A stretch of 64,000 nt of DNA from Tholera decimalis (Eukaryota > Arthropoda > Insecta > Lepidoptera > Noctuidae). The stretch covers positions 1,178,001 through 1,242,000 of the forward strand of contig OW964560.2 of the NCBI GenBank assembly GCA_943138885.2. Reading direction: 5' to 3'. A program made the translations under genes and the position numbers. Numbering within the stretch: the first letter of the stretch is position 1; every line of letters starts with the position of its first letter. The notes below the pieces were generated by a model that was not told the DNA's origin, made no database searches, and worked only from the letters and a program-made list of their open reading frames with translations. This document shows, piece after piece, positions 42,597-54,600 of the stretch.

Positions 42597-43994
42597 GAGT
42601 CTGGCAAACGAAAGTAGACACTCAAATTATTTGCAAACTTTTTATATGGCAATGCTAAACTAATGTCAAACTCAATTTTCAAAACAAGATGGCGTGTTGT
42701 TGATGATTTGTTGTGATCTTGTTAATAGCGTTTATTCAGCGAAAACTGAACAAAACTATTAAAAGTGGAGTACGGGAGTTGTTGTTTCGCATGATGTCTA
42801 AATATCAAGAAAAACAACAGGAGAAAGACGCCGAATTCAAACAAAAACAAGATTGTTTACGTGTGGTGTTCGATTTCATAGTTAGTATGACGCTACCAAG
42901 TTGATACTTTGTCGTAATTCACAATTTATATTTATCGAGGAAAAATATTTATCTATTTTGATTCACATTCATTTTTTTCACATACAATTAAATGTTGCAT
43001 GGTTTTTAACATTTTTTGTTCTTTTATAGAAAATCTGGTGGATGTAGCAGGGGTTGATGAGATAGTGAAACCTATTGAAAAACTTACGGATTTAGAGCAG
43101 CAAGATAGGATAAGAACCCAGAACCAGTACTTGGATAAAATAGCTTCAATCACTGGTAAGTTTTTACTAGGAGTACATAACTTTTATAAAGATGTAATTG
43201 AATTCATGATTTGAAAACCTAATAATTTTGTTTTATCATTCTTTACAGAAGTGAGCGTTACTACATTAATAAGAATTAAAAAGGAAGGTGCGCGTAAAGG
43301 CCATATAAACTCACAGTGTCCGACATAGATAGTTTCAACATAGATGGTATTCGTAACAAAATTAACGAATTTTATATCGTTAGAAAACAAGTTTAAAACG
43401 AAACAGACCAGTATATGAAGCTGATGAAATTCTGAAGCAGAATGGGCACGAGGTATTGCGAGTTCCCCCCTACCACTGTGATCTAAATGCCATTGAGTTA
43501 GTATGGAGTTTGGCTAAACGTAAAGTGGCAAGTAAAAATATCGCTCTGCCTGCAGTGGACTTACAGAAATTTATAAAAGAGTCGTTTGAAAATACCTATA
43601 GCTCCCGAGGAGTGAAAGAAAATGACTGATCATGTCATCCATGTTGAAAATAAACATAAAGAAAGGGACAGAATTACAGAAAATAGTTTAGAAAGTTTTA
43701 TAATTAACGTAGGGAACAATGACTCCAGTGACTCTAATGAAACTTTCCACATGGAAGTCTTACATTCAGATTTTTACTATAGTGAATAAATCAGAACTAT
43801 TTCAGAATACTGTTGTGTTTTTCTTTACCTACCTAAAATATCTCTTGTATTTTTATTCCGATGAAATAAAATACATAATTCTAAAGTATCAAATAAAGTT
43901 ATTCCAGGTATTTCATAGTAGTTTTGGGGTTGCTATGCTGATATTTTTTAAATTTGCCGCGCTTTTTCAGTCTCTACTTTCGTTTGCCAGACTC
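42597..43994 (+). mobile_element. Internally deleted DDE element D, copy 2
   Basis: Ends GAGTCTGGCAAACGAAAGTA and its complement, flanked by TA at 42595-42596 and 43995-43996. 1398 bp, the same layout as copy D1 but in the opposite orientation. Confidence 0.88.
42740..43625 (+). pseudogene. Deleted Tc1/mariner-type transposase gene (copy D2)
   Basis: Exon 1 region around 42745-42875: NKTIKSGVRELLF, YQEKQQEKDAEFKQKQDC, with the start ATG changed to CTG, then a donor near GTTAGT. Exon 2 about 43030-43155: ENLVDVAGVDEIVKPIEKL to QNQYLDKIASIT, donor GTAAGT. Exon 3 from 43249 (after TTTACAG): VSVTTLIRIKKEGARKGHIN. The last part ends GHEVLRVPPYHCDLNAIELV and WSLAKRKVASKNIALPAV, the catalytic-glutamate end. 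The middle with both aspartates is missing, at the same junction as in D1. There are stops at the junction. Confidence 0.65.
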
Positions 43995-44394
43995 TAGTAA
44001 AGTAAAGTAATAGTAGGAAGGATATTAGTAGGAAGTAGGATAGGATATATAAGTAGTACCTACTTACTATATCGAAGTTAAAAGGAAAACTTTCAGACTT
44101 AAGTTGGCTTCACAAATTTACGAGTAATCTACTAGCTTTCGGACAAATTCTATTGCACAAATATTTTATTTAGAGCAAGTAGTAAGTAAACAAATATTTC
44201 TTTTATTACATATTTTTTCTTTTTGAATCTTCGATAACACCGTCTTGGATAAAATAGCACATAACCTGAAAATATACACCTAATAAAAGAAATATAACTA
44301 ATCTACTGTGCAATATTGTGTCTGCCACCCAAGGATCTTCTTACAAGTTCCTTGCTGCCACCACATGATCGAATCAGAAAAAATTGGCCATGAA

Positions 44395-45000
44395 TCGCCA
44401 TGAAGGGTTCCGTAGTAACTACGCCAAATAATTTTGTTTTTCATAGTATTTGTATGAATTACAAAGTTACATTTTGCGGTTTTAGAAAATATGTTATATC
44501 TCAAAAACTCCTGACCGATCTCATTCAAACCAATTTTCGTTGAAAGTATACATTAAGATCTACAGCATATATATATCTTTTTAGATTTTTCCCTTCATTA
44601 TTGTAGAAGTTAGAGGGGTGACCGATACGTTTTACCACTTTGGAAGCGTATATCTTTTAAACGATTGACTCTATGAAAAAGTGGTTTTAGAAACCTCAAT
44701 ATCATTTTTAAAGACCTTGCCATAAATACACACGCATAGGTTTCATGGAAAAAAATACTTTTAGTTTCAGTTCCATGTTCCATGTGGAGCTGGGGGGCTT
44801 AATTTTGAATATTATTTTCTTAAAATCGGAAAGTAGTTCACAGAATACATCTACCTACCAAGTTTCATGTGAATAGTCCTAATAGTTTCTGAATAAAATG
44901 GCTGTGACATACGGACGGACGGACAACCAGACAGACATGACGAAACTATAAGGTTTCCGTTTTTTGCCATTCAGCTACGGAACCCTAAAAAGAAGGGACA
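44395..45000 (+). repeat. Dispersed repeat G copy
   Basis: Begins CATGAAGGGTTCCGTAGTAAC and ends TTCAGCTACGGAACCCTAAA, with the ACGGACGGACGGACAACCAG tract inside. The same family as 26636-27060. 44041-44394 holds no recognised gene. Confidence 0.65.
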
Positions 45001-45686
45001 AGAGAATTAAGGTCTGTGTCTGTGTAAAATTACAATTATTTATCAATGAGTAATTGATAAATAATTGTAATTTTTAACTAGTGAAATATTTGATTGAATC
45101 AGAAAAAAAGAGGGACAAGCAAGGGAATCAAGGCGTGTTACTCATGATATTATGATAAATTATAGTTTTCAACTAGTGAAATGTTTTTACAGTTAGGTTA
45201 GTAGATTTTAAATTTAGTAACGCACTAAAGTACAAGATGTCATTAGTATGGATATATTTATTTCAATCAACAAAGGAATCAGTTATAAGTTCCTAAACAA
45301 CTTGGTAAATGAATCGTAGATATTACTTCAACTTATGATAAGTCAGTTTTGTGGAGGAGCCACCACAATGCACAATAGTTGGCATCAAATAGGTATTTAT
45401 TGTAGTACTATACATGTGACTATACACTGTTTTTATTTTATAAAACATCGATTGAATTAGTCGTGGAATTAGTCATAAGTAACTGTCAAGACTATGTAAT
45501 CGGTTTAGGTTATCATGTCAATAGAACAACACTAAATAGTTGGTGTTGCGGGTGCGGGGGGGTGGGTATCTATATAAACACAACAAACCTTTGTTTGTCG
45601 CGAAACACGTCGATACTCGTTTTGCGTCCATCTGACGCAGTAGCGCGCAGTTTGTGTCGTAATATTGTTGTTATTTACATCGTGAG
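45001..45686 (+). promoter_or_regulatory. CYHR1 upstream region
   Basis: AT-rich, then increasingly GC-rich (GGTGCGGGGGGGTGGGTATC near 45550) before the ATG. A weak TATATAAA at 45571 lies 116 bp upstream of the start codon and could be a TATA box; no initiator was identified. Confidence 0.35.
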
Positions 45687-48600
45687 ATGGCCGAGGTGCC
45701 TGAGAGCGAGCCCATGGCCTCGTCGAGCGAGGGCGCGGTCGGGTCTGACGTGAAAGATGCCGACGAGCCGTTGACTAAAAAACGTAAAATTACTGACAAA
45801 GAGGGCAGCGATAAGCTCGAGCACAGGTTGGGGGGCATCTTGTGCTGCGCAGTTTGCCTGGACCTGCCTCCGGCGGCCGTGTATCAGGTATTTTAAAACA
45901 GCTGATAGACGATGCTCGTATCAGCTGTTTTACGATTCGTTTCCTTTGTTATGTAAGCAGCTGGCCATCCGCCTGCAGCTCACGGCTAACATACGCGTCG
46001 TGGCGACTTCTACACGACGTCGCTTTATCACTTACATTTGAGAGCAGTAGATATTATGGCGTCAATATATTGTATCAAATTGTTTGGTTGTCATTGTAAA
46101 GTTGCCACAGCTAAGTATCTGTGATAGCCCTCTGTTATGGGTGTTGTTACCTAGTATTATGGATTGTGTTCATTATTTTATTATTTGATTAGTCAATGTA
46201 TGTGTGATCTATGACCTGTTTTTATGTATTGTGTATATAGTCTGAGCAAATTGTGTTAAGAGTGTTGGTACCTCTAGGAGTTAAGTAACTGTGACATTGT
46301 ATAGGATTACTAGAATGTATGGTCAATAGTGTAGCAAGTAAACTTAGCCTGTATACACTCTTGTAACATTTCATTTTAATAAAGAAATGTTTGAGAGATT
46401 TACTTCTTTCTTTATTCAGAAATCCCCTTTATAATCCCCATCCCAAATTCAAAAATATCCTTCATGATTTTAATTGTGAAAGCTTAATGATTCTTATACA
46501 ACATGGTTATTTGTATTTTAAATTTCTCATTGAGAGCCAGAGTTTGTAACATATTAAATTTGCAATCAAATTAATTTGAACTTCAATGAAATAATATTTT
46601 TTCTTTTTTTAATAAAAGTCAGTTTCATAGTAATAAAATTAAAAAAAAAAACAGAAATAAGATTGAAATAGATGATTTTTTAAAAGTTAACTTTAATATC
46701 AGATGTTCAGAATACTTAAACTTTTTTTTTTGTTACAGCAGTATTTATTATGTGTAGTTTGATTACAGGTGGCACACGCAATCACGGCCAGAGGTAGACC
46801 ATGTACCACACACACATACACGCCTTTTTAATTTCTCTGTTTAATTATAGCTAAATGATTCCATTTTGTTTTATATAAGTAAACATAAAAAGAGCTGTTT
46901 CTGAAAAAGAATCATTTGTCAGACTTATTTGATTTCAGTTTGGATTTCATTTACATGATATCAGTACAGTACACAAATAGTGTTTTACATATAACATGAG
47001 CGTCCGCCGCTGTGAGCTGACAGGGGTATTGCATTGCAGTGTAGCAATGGGCACCTGATGTGTGCGCCATGCTTCACGCACCTGCTGGCGGACGCGCGGC
47101 TGCGGGACGAGGCGGCCACGTGCCCCAACTGCCGCGTGGAGATCTCCAAGGCGGCGGCGTCGCGCAACCTGGCCGTGGAGAAGACGGTGTCGGAGCTGCC
47201 GGCCGAGTGCAGGTTCTGCACGCGCGTGTTCCCGCGCCACGCGCTGCAGCATCACGAGGAGAACTCGTGCGACGACAGGTGACCTACTATCTCGCTTTAT
47301 CTATTCAGTTTCATTATACATACAATATCTTCCCTTGTTATTGGTCTGTTCTGATAGTTAGCCCACGTTTATGGACAGACATTTTTTTACTTATGAATTT
47401 AAAGCTTTATTTGAATTATTGAAAGCTACAAAAAAGGGGACAGTAGGTAATTTATATGAAAAATGCCATGTCCGAGTCTTCAGGGAGGCATGGCGAGTTC
47501 AACAGTGTACAATTAGACGATAGATAGACCTACTAAATGAGGCTACGTATTTGTTCCCCCAGGAAGTTCAAGTTTTCGCAAATCGTAGTCGATTCGTCCC
47601 CCGACAGGCGCTACCTCGTCGATAGTTTGGTTCGCATTGTGTTCAGTGTGTACTGCCTGGTGCGGCGCGTGCTGGGACGCGGCGGGGCTCCGCCCCTCAA
47701 GCGCCGTAGGGTCCGCAGGTGTGTCTGCGCTCCACTAACATAGCAGTATCGCTCGTAACACCTGGTGTAATGCGAACCGAACTCATCGCTCGCATGTAGT
47801 AACCCAGTTTTATCAGGCTTGTTATCCTAACGCGTAACGGCATGACACGCATCAGAGCTATTAATTCTCTCATACGATCGTTTACGATTTCACGGTTTCT
47901 GGAGTTCCGTCGACTAAGAAGCTTTATGCTAAACTGAAAGGAGCGTAGGTAGAGTGACAGTTGGGGGTGGGGTCGGTTCCGTGACGGCGGTGTGTGGCAG
48001 GCTGACGGGGTGCCGCTACGCGTGCATCGGCTGCCCGTGGCTGGGCCCGGCGCACGAGCGCGCGGCGCACGAGGCGTGCTGCGCGCGCCCGGCGCGCTCG
48101 GCGGCCGACGTGCTGGGCGCGCTGGCCGAGCGCGAGCGCCGCGCCTCAGACGCCGCCATGCTTTACGCGCAGGTGCTCGACTTGCTTTCTTACGAAAAAA
48201 TTACCTTCAACGGTGAGTATGCATCATGTTTCCTTTATTTCAGACCCACAGGTCCACTTACTCGATCTGAAACGTTAATAGCCTAATGGCAAGTTCGAAC
48301 CCCACTCATTGCACTATGCTGTGAACCCACTCTAGACACAAATATATATCTTAGTTGAAGGGGTTAACAAGATTGCTAATAATATTCTCGTTAAAACAAA
48401 AAAAAAACGGCCATACTGGAGAAAAACCTGCGCAGGAAATATTATAGTGCACAAGGATGTATGTACACAGTTACAGTTTATTCCTTTACTCTCATCGCCC
48501 GATGGAATCGTCAAGAATGAAATCAGGCACTGGCTTAGCGTGCTTCTCGAAACACGGGAGCATCCCACCGCCAGCTTCCAAGCTCCGGACTACGACTGAG

Positions 48601-51600
48601 AATCCCACCGCCAGCTTCCAAACTCCGGACTACGACTGAGAAATTTCTACTAAAAAACCCAATAGCACTTTTTGCCCAACCCGCGAATAGAAAACCCTAG
48701 ACTTATTGCTCTTGCTGCTTGCGATCACTAGATCACCGAGGCAGTCATAAACTCATTACATACTATGTTAATAGTTGCAAAACCCTATAAATAAATTTAG
48801 GAATAAACAGGACTGTCAGGCTTTAAAGCCACAGAGAACAGGCATCTTCTGGGCTCGCTCATCCCACCATAATCCTTATGAATCGCTTACCATCAGGCGT
48901 GACCGAGGTCAATAGCAGGGTCCATCTGTAATAACAACATTTAGGACACATCCCACACGCTCATTATCCTCAGACTTCTATAACGGTGACCAAATTATTT
49001 GAAATGAAATGAAATGAAATATTTATTCTGTAAATTGGTTATAAATAACACTTTTACACGTCATGTTTTTTTGCGTGTTTAGTTTAGCTAGATGAGGCCG
49101 GTATTTCCTAACTGACTACTCTGAGAAGAAACACCGAAACAAACTCAGAGGTCAAAGTCTCTTTTAAAGTCCAGACAATTTGTATTTGTATATGAGAAGC
49201 ATGTAGGTTCATGTCTGTGGTATTCTTTTGAGGAAATAACCACGCAAATTTGAGCGGACCTGTCCAGACAGTGCAAGCATTTGTCAGTTATCGTGTAGCT
49301 CAACTTAGAACTTAAGGAGCTCAACAATTTGACGAACAATACCAAAGTAAGGACCTTTGGGTAGGCCACACAAGTACTCAAACTGCTTGACATCATTAAA
49401 TAAATGATAGTGAAAGCAAAAACAATGAAAAAAGAATAACCTACATCATCCTCACATTTACAATAATGAAATAATTATATATATAAAAAAAAACAACAAT
49501 ATAAAAAAAAAACAAAAATTAATAGGTATATACAATACTTGAGAAAGCAAAATTTTAATTAATCAAAAATAAATCATCAATCATAATTTTATAAATAAAT
49601 AAAAAAAGGCACACGTATATTGTTGGCAGTCTCTAGTCCACACTCTCAGTCTTAGGTCAGGTGTCTGATTTCTTTGCTGATTGTAGTGTTCAAAGTAGGT
49701 TCCCACAGTAGGTATATCAGAATAAAAATCTAACCATAATCTTAGTTGTAAAATATATTCAATAATCTGATAATCACTGTTTATTTAAGAATACTGATTA
49801 TTTAAGAATAGAATAGGGAGACAAAAGTAGCAGTGCAGTTTCACTTATACGTCGAGATCTTGTGGTTTGACGATAGCCCTGGCGCATTCTGTTGAATATA
49901 ACGTTAAAGCTTAAGAGCAGGGGCGCACTAACAAGCTTAACGAAGACTGTATCGTAGATCTGCAGCTGAAGCCCTACCGGACGGAAGAGTTTCTGCACAA
50001 GCTGTACTACGAGACGTCGCGGTTCTCTGCCTTCGGCCACCAGTGGGTGGTGAAGGCCTTCGTGAACAAGAACCAGCGCGACCCCACGCAGAGCACGCAG
50101 CGGGAGATCACCTACCAGGTATGGACCAGTCTTCACCACACTCGTTCACTTATCGTGTAGGCTCAAAGAAAGAAGATAGACCATTAGGGCCATTGTAGCT
50201 CCGTTAATTCGGGTTTGGCACATGATTAATGGTCTATACATAAACGTTGTTAGGGCATTGCAGTTTATGAAGTTGCTGAGTTTATGTATAAGATGCAATA
50301 CTGAAAATAATAAGAGAATTTAGTGATGTACGAGTTAAGATACTGTATGTTACCACTAGATGGATGCAACATGGAGATATTACCCGCGCTAAGGGCAACT
50401 TCATGCAGGGAATCACTGAATTGATGCTCATCAATCAGTTCATTATAATTTCAGTCATGTGACAGCACACTCGGGATACAAGACTGATCATCTAGTTTTT
50501 GGCGATGATTCAGGATTTTCAAATGGTTTTTGTGTCTCAGCGTGTGGTCCATCTTAACACGGTCGAGACGGTAGGCAGACCTCGCAGACGTCGGAATGCG
50601 TGTGTAGACAGATACTGGAGCAGCATAATGCGGTCAGATTGCCCTGCAGTTGATCCTGAAGAGTAAGACGGCGAGCGCGCTGAGCGTGCAGTGGCTGGTG
50701 CTGCGCGGGCCCTTTGGGGAGGCGCGGCTCGCGGCGCGCGTGTGCGGCCACGCCTTCCGCGACGACGCGCCGCACGCCGAGCCGCAGCCGCTGCCGCTGG
50801 CGGACGAGGCCGATACCAACCGCCTGCTCTCCAACAAGGCCATACACTTCAGGTACTACTTTCCGCGACGACGCGCCGCACGCCGAGCCGCAGCCGCTGC
50901 CGCTGGCGGACGAGGCCGATACCAACCGCCTGCTCTCCAACAAGGCCATACACTTCAGGTACTACCTTCCGCGACGACGCGCCGCACGCCGAGCCGCACG
51001 AGGCCGATACCAACCGCCTGCTCTCCAACAAGGCCATACACTTCAGGTACTACCTTCCGCGACGACGCGCCGCACGCCGAGCCGCAGCCGCTGCCGCTGG
51101 CGGACGAGGCCGATACCAACCGCCTGCTCTCCAACAAGGCCATACACTTCAGGTACTACTTTCCGCGACGACGCGCCGCACGCCGAGCCGCAGCCGCTGC
51201 CGCTGGCGGACGAGGCCGATACCAACCGCCTGCTCTCCAACAAGGCCATACACTTCAGGTACTACCTTCCGCGACGACGCGCCGCACGCCGAGCCGCACG
51301 AGGCCGATACCAACCGCCTGCTCTCCAACAAGGCCATACACTTCAGGTACTACCTTCCGCGACGACGCGCCGCACGCCGAGCCGCAGCCGCTGCCGCTGG
51401 CGGACGAGGCCGATACCAACCGCCTGCTCTCCAACAAGGCCATACACTTCAGGTACTACCTTCCGCGACGACGCGCCGCACGCCGAGCCGCACGAGGCCG
51501 ATACCAACCGCCTGCTCTCCAACAAGGCCATACACTTCAGGTACTACCTTCCGCGACGACGCGCCGCACGCCGAGCCGCACGAGGCCGATACCAACCGCC

Positions 51601-54600
51601 TGCTCTCCAACAAGGCCATACACTTCAGGTACTACCTTCCGCGACGACGCGCCGCACGCCGAGCCGCACGAGGCCGATACCAACCGCCTGCTCTCCAACA
51701 AGGCCATACACTTCAGGTACTACCTTCCGCGACGACGCGCCGCACGCCGAGCCGCAGCCGCTGCCGCTGGCGGACGAGGCCGATACCAACCGCCTGCTCT
51801 CCAACAAGGCCATACACTTCAGGTACTACCTTCCGCGACGACGCGCCGCACGCCGAGCCGCACGAGGCCGATACCAACCGCCTGCTCTCCAACAAGGCCA
51901 TACACTTCAGGTACTACCTTCCGCGACGACGCGCCGCACGCCGAGCCGCACGAGGCCGATACCAACCGCCTGCTCTCCAACAAGGCCATACACTTCAGGT
52001 ACTACCTTCCGCGACGACGCGCCGCACGCCGAGCCGCACGAGGCCGATACCAACCGCCTGCTCTCCAACAAGGCCATACACTTCAGGTACTACCTTCCGC
52101 GACGACGCGCCGCACGCCGAGCCGCACGAGGCCGATACCAACCGCCTGCTCTCCAACAAGGCCATACACTTCAGGTACTACCTTCCGCGACGACGCGCCG
52201 CACGCCGAGCCGCAGCCGCTGCCGCTGGCGGACGAGGCCGATACCAACCGCCTGCTCTCCAACAAGGCCATACACTTCAGGTACTACCTTCCGCGACGAC
52301 GCGCCGCACGCCGAGCCGCAGCCGCTGCCGCTGGCGGACGAGGCCGATACCAACCGCCTGCTCTCCAACAAGGCCATACACTTCAGGTACTACCTTCCGC
52401 GACGACGCGCCGCACGCCGAGCCGCACGAGGCCGATACCAACCGCCTGCTCTCCAACAAGGCCATACACTTCAGGTACTACCTTCCGCGACGACGCGCCG
52501 CACGCCGAGCCGCAGCCGCTGCCGCTGGCGGACGAGGCCGATACCAACCGCCTGCTCTCCAACAAGGCCATACACTTCAGGTACTACCTTCCGCGACGAC
52601 GCGCCGCACGCCGAGCCGCACGAGGCCGATACCAACCGCCTGCTCTCCAACAAGGCCATACACTTCAGGTACTACCTTCCGCGACGACGCGCCGCACGCC
52701 GAGCCGCACGAGGCCGATACCAACCGCCTGCTCTCCAACAAGGCCATACACTTCAGGTACTACCTTCCGCGACGACGCGCCGCACGCCGAGCCGCAGCCG
52801 CTGCCGCTGGCGGACGAGGCCGATACCAACCGCCTGCTCTCCAACAAGGCCATACACTTCAGGTACTACCTTCCGCGACGACGCGCCGCACGCCGAGCCG
52901 CACGAGGCCGATACCAACCGCCTGCTCTCCAACAAGGCCATACACTTCAGGTACTACCTTCCGCGACGACGCGCCGCACGCCGAGCCGCAGCCGCTGCCG
53001 CTGGCGGACGAGGCCGATACCAACCGCCTGCTCTCCAACAAGGCCATACACTTCAGGTACTACCTTCCGCGACGACGCGCCGCACGCCGAGCCGCACGAG
53101 GCCGATACCAACCGCCTGCTCTCCAACAAGGCCATACACTTCAGGTACTACCTTCCGCGACGACGCGCCGCACGCCGAGCCGCACGAGGCCGATACCAAC
53201 CGCCTGCTCTCCAACAAGGCCATACACTTCAGGTACTACCTTCCGCGACGACGCGCCGCACGCCGAGCCGCACGAGGCCGATACCAACCGCCTGCTCTCC
53301 AACAAGGCCATACACTTCAGGTACTACCTTCCGCGACGACGCGCCGCACGCCGAGCCGCAGCCGCTGCCGCTGGCGGACGAGGCCGATACCAACCGCCTG
53401 CTCTCCAACAAGGCCATACACTTCAGGTACTACCTTCCGCGACGACGCGCCGCACGCCGAGCCGCACGAGGCCGATACCAACCGCCTGCTCTCCAACAAG
53501 GCCATACACTTCAGGTACTACCTTCCGCGACGACGCGCCGCACGCCGAGCCGCACGAGGCCGATACCAACCGCCTGCTCTCCAACAAGGCCATACACTTC
53601 AGGTACTACCTTCCGCGACGACGCGCCGCACGCCGAGCCGCACGAGGCCGATACCAACCGCCTGCTCTCCAACAAGGCCATACACTTCAGGTACTACCTT
53701 CCGCGACGACGCGCCGCACGCCGAGCCGCACGAGGCCGATACCAACCGCCTGCTCTCCAACAAGGCCATACACTTCAGGTACTACCTTCCGCGACGACGC
53801 GCCGCACGCCGAGCCGCACGAGGCCGATACCAACCGCCTGCTCTCCAACAAGGCCATACACTTCAGGTACTACCTTCCGCGACGACGCGCCGCACGCCGA
53901 GCCGCACGAGGCCGATACCAACCGCCTGCTCTCCAACAAGGCCATACACTTCAGGTACTACCTTCCGCGACGACGCGCCGCACGCCGAGCCGCACGAGGC
54001 CGATACCAACCGCCTGCTCTCCAACAAGGCCATACACTTCAGGTACTACCTTCCGCGACGACGCGCCGCACGCCGAGCCGCAGCCGCTGCCGCTGGCGGA
54101 CGAGGCCGATACCAACCGCCTGCTCTCCAACAAGGCCATACACTTCAGGTACTACCTTCCGCGACGACGCGCCGCACGCCGAGCCGCACGAGGCCGATAC
54201 CAACCGCCTGCTCTCCAACAAGGCCATACACTTCAGGTACTACCTTCCGCGACGACGCGCCGCACGCCGAGCCGCACGAGGCCGATACCAACCGCCTGCT
54301 CTCCAACAAGGCCATACACTTCAGGTACTACCTTCCGCGACGACGCGCCGCACGCCGAGCCGCACGAGGCCGATACCAACCGCCTGCTCTCCAACAAGGC
54401 CATACACTTCAGGTACTACCTTCCGCGACGACGCGCCGCACGCCGAGCCGCACGAGGCCGATACCAACCGCCTGCTCTCCAACAAGGCCATACACTTCAG
54501 GTACTACCTTCCGCGACGACGCGCCGCACGCCGAGCCGCAGCCGCTGCCGCTGGCGGACGAGGCCGATACCAACCGCCTGCTCTCCAACAAGGCCATACA

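Noticed and set aside
47060..47422. Overlapping frames over CYHR1 exon 2 in other phases
   Set aside because: Only the frame with CSNGHLMCAPCF and CPNCR motifs and matching splice phases is credible.
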